Of a stretch of 40,657 nt of DNA, positions 1-6,526 are shown one piece after another; position 1 is the first letter of the stretch, and each line of letters begins with the position of its first letter. The stretch covers positions 1 to 40,657 of the forward strand of contig JACKCF010000011.1 of assembly GCA_020634165.1 (NCBI GenBank), in the 5' to 3' direction. Source of the stretch: Anaerolineaceae bacterium (GTDB lineage Bacteria; Chloroflexota; Anaerolineae; Aggregatilineales; Phototrophicaceae). Under the pieces are notes generated by a model. The model ran no database searches. It worked only from the letters and a program-made list of their open reading frames with translations, and was not told where the DNA came from. A program made the position numbers and the translations under genes.

Positions 1-360
1 GCGAAAGTCACGAATACGTGGCAGTGCGACATTCATCAGGCGGTCCAACAAGCTCCACATGCGTTCACCACGCAGGGTGACTTTGACGCCGATGGCACGA
101 CCTTCACGAAGTTTAAAGGTCGCGATACTTTTACGCGCACGTGTGATGATGGGCTGCTGGCCGGTGATGGTACGCAGTGTTTCAACAGCGCCGTCCATCA
201 TCTTCGGGTTGTCGTTGGCTTCGCCCATACCAATGTTGACCACAACCTTCTTGACAGTTGGAACCTGGTTCAGGTTGCTGTACTCAAATTCTTCCATCAA
301 GGTTGGTATGATTTCTTCCCGGTAGCGTGCTTGCAAGCGGGGTAATGTTTTTTCGCTCAT
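1..360 (-). CDS. rplE: 50S ribosomal protein L5, partial (C-terminus outside window)
   Basis: The 120 codons visible read as the N-terminal two thirds of L5, the 5S rRNA-binding protein of the large-subunit central protuberance. Seen directly: an N-terminal LQARYREEIIPTLM helix, then VKKVVVNIGMGEA, the TGQQPIITRARKSIATFKLR stretch and the MWSLLDRLMNVALPRIRDF segment, all in the order expected for the family (usually about 180 residues). The gene runs off the left edge, so the C-terminus is not visible. The ATG lies about 10 nt after a GGAG ribosome binding site and 16 nt after the rplX stop, as in a typical spc operon. The reading frame has no stop in the window. Confidence 0.96.
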   Translation of the reverse strand, partial: MSEKTLPRLQARYREEIIPTLMEEFEYSNLNQVPTVKKVVVNIGMGEANDNPKMMDGAVETLRTITGQQPIITRARKSIATFKLREGRAIGVKVTLRGERMWSLLDRLMNVALPRIRDFR

Positions 361-376
361 CAGCTATATGCTCCGG

Positions 377-700
377 TTACTCAATATCTGCGTTGCATTT
401 TTTGCAGATGCGAACTTTGTAACCATCATCACGTGTGCGGAAACCGACACGGGTGGGCTGGCCGCATGATGGACAAACCACCATGACGTTCGACAAATGC
501 AAAGGTGCATCTTTTTCGATAATCTGGGCCGGGATCGTCTGGCCACCCGCCTGGGAAGCCTTCATGTGGCGCTTGACTACATTGACGCCACCCACGATGA
601 CCCGATCTTGCTTCGGCAGCACTTTGATGACTTCGCCGCGCTCGCCCTTATCTTTACCCACGATGACCTCTACGGTATCGCCTTTTTTCACTCGTTGCAT
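377..700 (-). CDS. rplX: 50S ribosomal protein L24
   Basis: L24 is an early assembly protein that binds the 5' domain of 23S rRNA near the exit tunnel. The 107-residue product starts with a KOW motif (VKKGDTVEVIVGKDKGERGEV), followed by the VNVVKRHMK segment. The C-terminal part has two CxxC pairs (CPSCGQ and CKKCNA), which form the zinc-ribbon site found in the zinc-binding version of bacterial L24. The ATG follows an AAGGAG box at good spacing and lies 12 nt after the rplN stop. Length and motif order are normal for the zinc-type protein. Confidence 0.97.
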   Translation of the reverse strand: MQRVKKGDTVEVIVGKDKGERGEVIKVLPKQDRVIVGGVNVVKRHMKASQAGGQTIPAQIIEKDAPLHLSNVMVVCPSCGQPTRVGFRTRDDGYKVRICKKCNADIE

Positions 701-712
701 CGTCTGGACTCC

Positions 713-1084
713 TTACAGTGTCTCTGGGGCCAACGATACGATCTTCATGAAACCCTTATCGCGCAATTCACGAGCGACAGGGCCAAAGACGCGGGTACCA
801 CGTGGGTTGGTCAGGTCATCAGCCAGGATGACGGCAGCATTGTCATCGAAGCGGATGTAGGAGCCATCACTGCGACGATATTCTTTGCTGACCCGTACAA
901 CAACGGCACGGATGACATCACCCTTTTTAATGTTACCCTGGGTGTTGGCACTTTTAACGGTGCCGACCACGATGTCGCCAACGTGACCGTATTTGACCTT
1001 GGAGCCGCCCAACACGCGGATAACCAGGATTTCCTGGGCACCGCTGTTGTCGGCAATTTTCAGTCTCGACTCGGTTTGAATCAT
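713..1084 (-). CDS. rplN: 50S ribosomal protein L14
   Basis: L14 sits at the subunit interface, contacting 23S rRNA and L19, and takes part in intersubunit bridges. The 123-residue product has the usual length and begins MIQTESRLKIADNSGAQ, the highly conserved N-terminus. It continues with GDIVVGTVKSA and ends with the conserved ARELRDKGFMKIVSLAPE tail. An AAGGAG box precedes the ATG. It lies between rpsQ and rplX, its usual place at the start of the spc cluster, and nothing in it looks altered. Confidence 0.98.
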   Translation of the reverse strand: MIQTESRLKIADNSGAQEILVIRVLGGSKVKYGHVGDIVVGTVKSANTQGNIKKGDVIRAVVVRVSKEYRRSDGSYIRFDDNAAVILADDLTNPRGTRVFGPVARELRDKGFMKIVSLAPETL

Positions 1085-1096
1085 GATGCTGGCTCC

Positions 1097-1351
1097 TTAA
1101 CTGGTCGGTTGGTCGAGGACTTCTTCGACCACCCAACGCTTCAGCTTGCTCAAGGGCCGGCTTTCTACGATGCGGACAACTGCACCCACCGGGATCGAGT
1201 TGCTTTCGTCGTGGGCGTATACCTTGCGGGTAGACTTCACGACCTTCTTGTAGACCGGATGCATATTACGGCGTTCGATGGCTACCGTGACCGTATTCTG
1301 CATCTTGTCACTGACGACACGACCTACTAATCGTCTACGACTGTTCGCCAT
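1097..1351 (-). CDS. rpsQ: 30S ribosomal protein S17
   Basis: S17 is a primary 16S rRNA-binding protein of the small-subunit body with an OB fold. The chosen ATG gives an 84-residue protein starting MANSRRRLVGRVVSDKMQ, the normal S17 N-terminus, followed by the conserved HPVYKKVVKSTRKVYAHDE segment and VRIVESRPLSKLKRW. A longer frame opens at a GTG five codons upstream, but that would overlap rpmC. The ATG at 1351 has a GAGG box about 9 nt upstream and starts 1 nt after the rpmC stop, so it is preferred. Confidence 0.95.
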   Translation of the reverse strand: MANSRRRLVGRVVSDKMQNTVTVAIERRNMHPVYKKVVKSTRKVYAHDESNSIPVGAVVRIVESRPLSKLKRWVVEEVLDQPTS

Positions 1352-1352
1352 C

Positions 1353-1577
1353 TTAACTTTCCTCACTCGCTATCTGCGCGGCATGTTCACGCTCGCGCAT
1401 GATGGTTTCTATGCGGGCGATAGTACGGCGAGCCTTCTTGAATTCTGACGTGTCCGTCAGTTCACCAATCGAATAGTTCAGGCGCATGGTAAGCATGTCT
1501 TGCTTAAGTTCTTCCAGCTTATCCTGAAGGGCTTCGTCAGACATCGCACGTAGTTCACCAGACAGTATGGCGGGCAT
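1353..1577 (-). CDS. rpmC: 50S ribosomal protein L29
   Basis: L29 is a small helical hairpin protein near the polypeptide exit tunnel, where it helps form the docking site for trigger factor and SRP. The 74-residue product shows the family pattern: a first helix LQDKLEELKQDMLTMRLNY and a second helix FKKARRTIARIETIMRERE. Its start codon overlaps the rplP stop by one base in a TAATG junction, which implies translational coupling. It carries a slightly long acidic C-terminal tail. Gene order rplP-rpmC-rpsQ is canonical. Confidence 0.96.
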   Translation of the reverse strand: MPAILSGELRAMSDEALQDKLEELKQDMLTMRLNYSIGELTDTSEFKKARRTIARIETIMREREHAAQIASEES

Positions 1578-2011
1578 TAGCTCACCTCCAGGCCACTGAT
1601 CGGGTCAATACGCTTGACGAATTTGGTTGAGCACGGGAGCTTCGCTGCCGCCAGGCGCATGGCCTCACGGGCGATGTCTTCCGGCACACCACTCATTTCA
1701 AATAGCACACGACCGGGCTTTACAACCGCTACATAGTATTCCACGGAACCTTTACCGCTACCCATGCGGGTTTCTGCCGCTTTCTGGGTATATGGTTTAT
1801 CCGGGAAGACGCGAATCCAGACTTTACCGCGACGTTTGATGTAACGGACCAGGGCACGACGCGCAGCTTCGATTTGACGGCTGGTCATCCAGACAGGTGA
1901 TGTTGCCTGCAGACCGTAGTCACCGAACGCGACTGTCGAACCACGATGGGCCTTGCCGTTCATGCGCCCGCGCATTTGTTTGCGGTATTTGTACCGCTTT
2001 GGCTGTAGCAT
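1577..2011 (-). CDS. rplP: 50S ribosomal protein L16
   Basis: L16 binds helix 38 and 5S rRNA in the large subunit and helps position A-site tRNA. The 144-residue product matches the family length and contains KYRKQMRGRMNGKAHRGS, FGDYGLQA, RQIEAARRAL, the VFPDKPYTQKAAETRMGSGKG loop that reaches toward the peptidyl transferase centre, and VLFEMSGV. The loop arginine preceding MGSGKG, a known hydroxylation site in some bacteria, is present. Its stop codon overlaps the rpmC start. Confidence 0.98.
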   Translation of the reverse strand: MLQPKRYKYRKQMRGRMNGKAHRGSTVAFGDYGLQATSPVWMTSRQIEAARRALVRYIKRRGKVWIRVFPDKPYTQKAAETRMGSGKGSVEYYVAVVKPGRVLFEMSGVPEDIAREAMRLAAAKLPCSTKFVKRIDPISGLEVS

Positions 2012-2047
2012 CGCAATTACTCCTCGTCAACAAATAGCGCCGCGGTT

Positions 2048-2710
2048 CTAACTGACGTATACGTCGGAACGCGACTGTTCTTCCAGCACATCGCCAGTGT
2101 AGATCCACACCTTGATGCCGATGCGTCCAAAGGTGGTAGCGGCTTCCGCTGTGCCGTAGTCGATGCCTGCGCGCAAGGTGTTGCGCGGCACGCGACCTTC
2201 TGACATCATCTCGCGGCGGGACATATCCGCGCCACCGAGACGACCACTGACCTCAATACGGATACCTTCCGCACCCTGACGGATCGCCTGGGTCATGGCA
2301 CGCTTCATCGCACGGCTGTGACCGATACGGCGCTCCAACTGGCCACCAATATTTTCGGCAACCAGGGTGGCGTCGAGGTCCGGCTTTTCAATCTCGCTAA
2401 CCTCAACGCGGACGGTCTTGCCGCCGGTACGTTCCTGCAATGTCTGGCGCAGCTTCTTTACAGTTTCGCCTTTACGGCCAATGATGAGGCCCGGGCGAAC
2501 GGTATGAATCGTAATCACGACTACGTTGGGCTGCCGTTCAATTTCGATACGGCTGACGCCAGCGCGTGAGGTTTCTTTTTTAACGAATTCACGAATCATG
2601 CGGTCTTCTTGCAGCAGATCGACGAAACGTTCGCCTTCTGCGTACCAACGTGCATCCCAGTCGCGGGTGATCTTCAACCGCATACCAATGGGGTTTACTT
2701 TACGGCCCAT
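2048..2710 (-). CDS. rpsC: 30S ribosomal protein S3
   Basis: S3 forms part of the mRNA entry channel and contributes to ribosomal helicase activity. The 220-residue protein begins MGRKVNPIGMRLKITRDWD, has a type-II KH domain at about residues 40-110 with the GRKG loop (GLIIGRKGETVKKL), and then the C-terminal domain with RRIGHSRAMKRAM, GIRIEVSGRLGGADMSR and the IDYGTAEA segment. The C-terminus is short, without the long basic tail seen in some phyla. The rplV stop is 3 nt upstream. Confidence 0.98.
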   Translation of the reverse strand: MGRKVNPIGMRLKITRDWDARWYAEGERFVDLLQEDRMIREFVKKETSRAGVSRIEIERQPNVVVITIHTVRPGLIIGRKGETVKKLRQTLQERTGGKTVRVEVSEIEKPDLDATLVAENIGGQLERRIGHSRAMKRAMTQAIRQGAEGIRIEVSGRLGGADMSRREMMSEGRVPRNTLRAGIDYGTAEAATTFGRIGIKVWIYTGDVLEEQSRSDVYVS

Positions 2711-2713
2711 GCG

Positions 2714-3055
2714 CTAGCTATCCTCTCGCTCTTCAAGGGTGACCCAAAGGTGGGAAAGGCGCCGAACACGCGGTTTGTAACGACCACGTGCACCTGCTTT
2801 ATAGCGCTTCAAACGGGGGCCTTCGCCCGACCAAATCTCCGCAATGAAGAGATCATCGCGCTGCAGCTCGAAGTTATTTTCCGCATTGGCCATCGCACTG
2901 GCAACAGTCTTGCGAACAAACTCCGCACCTTTTTGTGGCATATAGTTAAGGACAACCAGAGCTTCCTCAACACCCATGCCGCGCACCTTATCACACACCA
3001 GTGCCAGTTTCTGAGAAGAGATGGGCAAATAGCGCGTCTTGGCTTTGACTTGCAT
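2714..3055 (-). CDS. rplV: 50S ribosomal protein L22
   Basis: L22 lines the constriction of the nascent-peptide exit tunnel through its long beta hairpin. The 113-residue protein shows the N-terminal AKTRYLPISSQKLALVCDKV, VEEALVVLNYMPQKGAEFV, ASAMANAENN and the hairpin region GPRLKRYKAGARGRYK, where macrolide-resistance changes map in other species. The hairpin looks intact and ordinary. The gene sits 12 nt after rpsS and 3 nt before rpsC. Confidence 0.98.
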   Translation of the reverse strand: MQVKAKTRYLPISSQKLALVCDKVRGMGVEEALVVLNYMPQKGAEFVRKTVASAMANAENNFELQRDDLFIAEIWSGEGPRLKRYKAGARGRYKPRVRRLSHLWVTLEEREDS

Positions 3056-3067
3056 TGCAAATATCTC

Positions 3068-3343
3068 CTATCTCTTCTTTTTCTTCTCGGCCAGGTGCCC
3101 GCGATAGGTGCGCGTGGGCGCAAATTCGCCAAGCTTGTGACCGACCATATTTTCGGTGATGTAGATCGGAACATGGCGCCGACCATCGTGCACCGCAATC
3201 GTGTGACCAATCATCTGCGGGAAGATCGTGCTCGCACGACTCCAGGTTTTGATGACGGTCTTCTTGTTCTGCTCGTTAAGCACTTCTACCTTATTGAGCA
3301 GGCTCGGCTCGATAAACGGGCCTTTTTTAAGTGAACGTCCCAT
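3068..3343 (-). CDS. rpsS: 30S ribosomal protein S19
   Basis: S19 sits in the head of the small subunit beside S13 and contributes to the B1 bridge. The 91-residue product reads MGRSLKKGPFIEPSLLNKV, then KTWSRASTIFPQMIGHTIAVH, VPIYITENMVGHKLGEFAPT and TYRGHL, which are diagnostic. The C-terminus is basic (KKKKR). It is in normal position between rplB and rplV. Confidence 0.98.
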   Translation of the reverse strand: MGRSLKKGPFIEPSLLNKVEVLNEQNKKTVIKTWSRASTIFPQMIGHTIAVHDGRRHVPIYITENMVGHKLGEFAPTRTYRGHLAEKKKKR

Positions 3344-3366
3344 CTCGATACACTCCTCGTGCCAGA

Positions 3367-4200
3367 CTAACGCCGCTTGCCGCGCCGACGAATGATGAAG
3401 CGGTCGGTGCGTTTGTTCGTACGAGTACGCACACCGAGAGCCGGTTTACCCCATGGGGTCTTGGGCGCAGACATACCAATACCACTGCGGCCTTCACCAC
3501 CGCCATGCGGGTGAGAACCGGGATCCTGAGCAGTACCACGAACACCCGGACGCCAGCCCAGCCAGCGACGACGGCCCGCTTTACCCAGGGTGATGTTACC
3601 GTGTTCGGTGTTACCAACCTGGCCCAGCGTCGCCATGCAGTTCTCATGAACCTGGCGCATTTCGCCACTCGGCATACGCAGGGTAGCGTAGGTGCCTTCT
3701 TTCGCCAGCAGTTGTGCGGACACACCTGCGGAACGTGCGATCTGGCCACCCTTGCCGGGTTTCAACTCCACATTGTGGATGACGGTACCGACCGGAATTT
3801 CCTTCAGCGCCAGTGCGTTACCTGGGCGCAGCTCTGCCAGCGGACCGTTGCCGATGCTATCGCCAACTTTGAGGCCCAGCGGCGCAATGATGTAGCGCTT
3901 TTCGCCATCTTCGTACTGAACCAACGCAATGCGTGCAGAGCGATTGGGATCGTATTCTACGGCGATGACTTCGGCGCGGCTATCAAATTTGTCACGCTTG
4001 AAGTCAATAATGCGGTAACGACGCTTGTGGCCGCCACCACGATGACGAACGGTGACACGACCCTGATTGTTGCGGCCACCACTCTTACGCAGAGCAACTG
4101 TTAAGGAGCGCTCTGGCGTGCTTTTCGTTATTTCCTCGAACGTGAACCCCGTCATTCCACGGCGGCCCGCTGAGGTCGGTTTATAGACTTTAACCGGCAT
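3367..4200 (-). CDS. rplB: 50S ribosomal protein L2
   Basis: L2 is a primary 23S rRNA-binding protein required for subunit joining and peptidyl transferase assembly. At 277 residues it is of normal length. Visible landmarks are KSGGRNNQGRVTVRHRGGGH, YRIIDFKRDKF, the SH3-like core, and the C-terminal PHGGGEGRSGIGM containing the conserved histidine close to the catalytic centre. The segment before it reads GVRGTAQDPGSHPHGGG, whereas the usual form is close to RGVAMNPVDHPHGGG, so the M-N-P step is changed to Q-D-P while the histidine is kept. An AAGGAGG box lies just upstream of the ATG. Confidence 0.98.
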   Translation of the reverse strand: MPVKVYKPTSAGRRGMTGFTFEEITKSTPERSLTVALRKSGGRNNQGRVTVRHRGGGHKRRYRIIDFKRDKFDSRAEVIAVEYDPNRSARIALVQYEDGEKRYIIAPLGLKVGDSIGNGPLAELRPGNALALKEIPVGTVIHNVELKPGKGGQIARSAGVSAQLLAKEGTYATLRMPSGEMRQVHENCMATLGQVGNTEHGNITLGKAGRRRWLGWRPGVRGTAQDPGSHPHGGGEGRSGIGMSAPKTPWGKPALGVRTRTNKRTDRFIIRRRGKRR

Positions 4201-4211
4201 TGTCGGCCTCC

Positions 4212-4511
4212 TTAGACGTTGAACAGTTCAAGCTGTTCACCGGCCTCAAGCGTGACAACTGCTTTTTTCCAGGCACGGTGACGAATGAACATTTTACGAC
4301 CGCGACGACCACGCTTTGCGGGCATAATCATCGTACGCACTTTTACGACCTTACCAGGGATATCGAAGATCACTTCAACAGCGTTCTTGATCTGAATCTT
4401 GTTCGCGTCGGTGTGAACTTCAAAGACATACTGGTTGGCTTCGGTCAGGGTATTACTTTTTTCAGTAATGACCGGACGGCGAATGACGTCGTACTCATGC
4501 AACTCAGGCAT
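4212..4511 (-). CDS. rplW: 50S ribosomal protein L23
   Basis: L23 sits at the tunnel exit and is the main docking site for trigger factor and SRP. The 99-residue product has YDVIRRPVITEKS near the N-terminus, the VFEVHTDANKIQIKNAVE core and the VVKVRTMIMPAKRGRRGRK extension. It begins inside the end of rplD (8 nt overlap), which suggests coupled translation of the two proteins. Family length and order are normal. Confidence 0.97.
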   Translation of the reverse strand: MPELHEYDVIRRPVITEKSNTLTEANQYVFEVHTDANKIQIKNAVEVIFDIPGKVVKVRTMIMPAKRGRRGRKMFIRHRAWKKAVVTLEAGEQLELFNV

Positions 4512-5154
4512 CGCTCACGGCCTCCTTCTCGGTGCCCCAGATGCGCTTGATCACGTCAAGGGCATCGACCGGGACAATGACTTTTTCGTACAGGAGCAAG
4601 TCACGCACGTTGAGGTAGCTGGCACGCAGACCGTGTGCCTTGGGCAAATTATTCAGACTACGGCGGATGTTCTCGTTACCGTCTGTATAGATAACGAGGG
4701 CATTTTCGCCACCAGTCAGTGCTTTCAATACTTGCTTAACATCTTTGGTGCGCGGCGCATCCATACTCATGCTATCGACGAAGACCAGTTGGTCATCGCG
4801 CAGCAGCGCACTAAGGGCACTGCGAATTGCACCACGACGCATCTTCTTCGGCATGTCTTTGACATAGCTACGTGGCTTGGGGCCATGCGCCTGTCCACCA
4901 CCGACAAAGATGGGGGCGGTCCGGGCACCGTGACGGGCGCGACCGGTACCTTTTTGGCGATAAATCTTCGCAGTCGTACCGCGAACTTCGCCACGCCCTT
5001 TGGTTTTATGCGTGCCCTGGCGAGCATTCGCCATCTGGCGCACATAGGCCTGATGCATCAGACCTACATTGACTTCTACTTCGAAAATATCAGCGGGCAG
5101 TGTCAGCTTATCAACTTCTTTGCCGGCTGTATTCAACACTGGAACTTGTGCCAT
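4504..5154 (-). CDS. rplD: 50S ribosomal protein L4
   Basis: L4 lines the exit tunnel with an extended loop and in some bacteria is also the autogenous repressor of the S10 operon. The 216-residue protein has the loop landmarks GTGRARHGARTAPIFVGGG and AHGPKPRSYVKDMPKKMRR, then ALSALLRDDQLVFVD and the C-terminal domain ending in VDALDVIKRIWG. Length is normal. Whether L4 regulates this operon cannot be read from the protein, but the long spacer upstream of rplC is a possible target. The start overlaps nothing, and the stop overlaps the rplW start. Confidence 0.97.
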   Translation of the reverse strand: MAQVPVLNTAGKEVDKLTLPADIFEVEVNVGLMHQAYVRQMANARQGTHKTKGRGEVRGTTAKIYRQKGTGRARHGARTAPIFVGGGQAHGPKPRSYVKDMPKKMRRGAIRSALSALLRDDQLVFVDSMSMDAPRTKDVKQVLKALTGGENALVIYTDGNENIRRSLNNLPKAHGLRASYLNVRDLLLYEKVIVPVDALDVIKRIWGTEKEAVSDA

Positions 5155-5173
5155 CGTTCAGACTCCTCCGCGC

Positions 5174-5812
5174 CTAAGACTTTTTGACAGCGGACTTGAT
5201 AATGACAATGCCGCCACGTGCGCCCGGCACCGACCCGCGTACTGCGAGCAGGTTTTTGTCGGGATCAATACGAACCACTTTAAGGTTCTGTACTGTGACG
5301 CGGTCATTGCCCATACGACCACCCATGCGCTGGCCCTTCAGTGTACGACCTGGGGTCGCGCACATGCCAATGGAACCGGGTGAACGCATGCGATCCGATT
5401 GACCATGGGTCTTGGGACCACGTGCAAAACCATGGCGTTTAATCGTACCTGCAAAACCACGGCCTTTGCTCGTACCGATGACATCTACAAAATCACCTTC
5501 TGAGAAGACATCCACCTTAATTTCTACGCCTTCAGCGAGTTCATCGGTTTCGCCATTGCGAACACGGAACTCACGAAGAATGCGCAGTGCTGGCAGGTTG
5601 TTCTTTTGTAGGTGGCCGAGCTGCCCCTTGGTTATTCTCTGCGGCTTGGTTTCGTCGAAACCGAGTTGAACCGCAGCATAACCATCGCGCTCGCCATCGC
5701 GTACTTGCGTGACATAGCAGGGGCCTGCTTCTATCACTGTCACAGGGACTACATTACCCTGTTCATCGAAAACCTGGGTCATGCCCACTTTTCTGCCAAT
5801 CATGCCCTTCAT
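5174..5812 (-). CDS. rplC: 50S ribosomal protein L3
   Basis: L3 is one of the two proteins that start large-subunit assembly, and its finger reaches the peptidyl transferase centre. The 212-residue protein shows MKGMIGRKVGMTQVFDEQGN, VTVIEAGPCYVTQ, then the finger region GFAGTIKRHGFARGPKTHG and SIGMCATPGRTLKGQRMGGR. The C-terminus IDPDKNLLAVRGSVPGARGG is typical. A strong GGAGG box lies 7 nt before the ATG. Unusually, 261 nt of untranslated, structured sequence separates it from rpsJ, so it may have its own leader. Confidence 0.98.
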   Translation of the reverse strand: MKGMIGRKVGMTQVFDEQGNVVPVTVIEAGPCYVTQVRDGERDGYAAVQLGFDETKPQRITKGQLGHLQKNNLPALRILREFRVRNGETDELAEGVEIKVDVFSEGDFVDVIGTSKGRGFAGTIKRHGFARGPKTHGQSDRMRSPGSIGMCATPGRTLKGQRMGGRMGNDRVTVQNLKVVRIDPDKNLLAVRGSVPGARGGIVIIKSAVKKS

Positions 5813-6073
5813 GATTCAGCCTCCAGAGGGGGGTTAGACGAGCTGGCTCAGTGTTTATCGGCAAGATGATCCTCATCATGCGATATTAAACCAGCGCGGG
5901 ACTAGTTCCCCTCCCACACAAACTACCTGATTTCACTTGTTATGACACCGAACGGGGTGGCTCGTCCTCTCAGACGAGTGTGCCAGGCTCTTAAGTGTGC
6001 CCAACACAATCACGCGGGTATCTTTGGTCTGACCAGATCGATAAGTGCGTGACCTGGCTTACAAAACGTCGTA
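5813..6073 (-). promoter_or_regulatory. Long structured spacer between rpsJ and rplC
   Basis: This 261-nt stretch has no credible open frame. It contains a perfect 6-bp stem with a 6-nt loop (CTCGTC at 5961-5966 pairing with GACGAG at 5973-5978), a short near-palindrome TGGTCTGACCA near 6025, and an imperfect hairpin at about 5865-5880. No T-run follows the main hairpin, so it does not read as a simple terminator. Ribosomal genes in S10 operons are normally separated by only a few tens of bases, so a leader for L3/L4 autoregulation, an RNA processing site or an internal promoter are all possible. I found no convincing promoter hexamers. Confidence 0.4.
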
Positions 6074-6385
6074 CTATATCTTCATCTCGATATCGACACC
6101 AGCGGGCAGATTGAGCCGCATGAGTGCGTCGATGGTCTTGCTTTCAGGGTCCAGCACGTCGATCAGCCGCTTATGCGTCCGAATTTCAAAATGTTCGTGC
6201 GAATCCTTGTCGATGAAGGTTGAGCGCCGTACCGTGAAGCGTTCCAGCTTCGTCGGCAGCGGCACTGGGCCGACTACCCGTGCACCTGCACGTTCAGCGG
6301 TTTCGACAATTCGTCTTGCCGATTCATCCAGCACACGATGATCGTATGCGCGTAACCGAATGCGTATCTTGTTTCTGACTGCCAT
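6074..6385 (-). CDS. rpsJ: 30S ribosomal protein S10
   Basis: S10 belongs to the small-subunit head and, as NusE, also acts in transcription antitermination with NusB. The 103-residue product reads IRIRLRAYDHRVLDESARRI, then GPVPLPTKLERFTV, FEIRTHKRLIDVLDP and a C-terminal LPAGVDIEMKI, all typical. It follows tuf with a 141-nt spacer that holds a strong hairpin, and is separated from rplC by a long structured gap, so it may be transcribed at a different level from its neighbours. Confidence 0.98.
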   Translation of the reverse strand: MAVRNKIRIRLRAYDHRVLDESARRIVETAERAGARVVGPVPLPTKLERFTVRRSTFIDKDSHEHFEIRTHKRLIDVLDPESKTIDALMRLNLPAGVDIEMKI

Positions 6386-6401
6386 TGCGAACCCTTCAGT
6401 T

Positions 6402-6525
6402 CGTCACTTACTGTCTTTGATCGCAGCGGATTGCTTGGCTGCGTGTCTTATAACAGCGTCACATTGAGATAAAGAACCGGGGTCAGGGTGTGACCCCGGT
6501 CTTGGTTATCTATGTGTAAGTGACG
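6402..6525 (-). repeat. 10-bp inverted repeat bracketing the tuf-rpsJ spacer
   Basis: CGTCACTTAC at 6402-6411 and GTAAGTGACG at 6516-6525 are exact reverse complements. Together they would close a long-range stem around almost the whole tuf-rpsJ spacer, enclosing the terminator-like hairpin at 6476-6500. The left arm sits just upstream of the rpsJ start region and the right arm just after the tuf stop. Such a closed multi-branch structure could act in RNA processing or attenuation. Function is inference; the pairing is seen directly. Confidence 0.6.
6476..6500 (-). terminator. Hairpin after tuf, probable terminator or attenuator
   Basis: ACCGGGGTCA and TGACCCCGGT form a perfect 10-bp GC-rich stem with a 5-nt loop, 26 nt after the tuf stop. 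On the minus strand it is followed by a broken T-rich stretch (TCTTTATCT), weaker than a classic U-tract. It probably lowers read-through from the str part into the S10 part of the superoperon rather than ending transcription completely. Confidence 0.65.
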
Positions 6526-6526
6526 C

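Noticed and set aside
497..1330. Long plus-strand open frame of 277 codons
   Set aside because: It lies antisense to rplX, rplN and rpsQ, whose products are unmistakable; it has no family resemblance.
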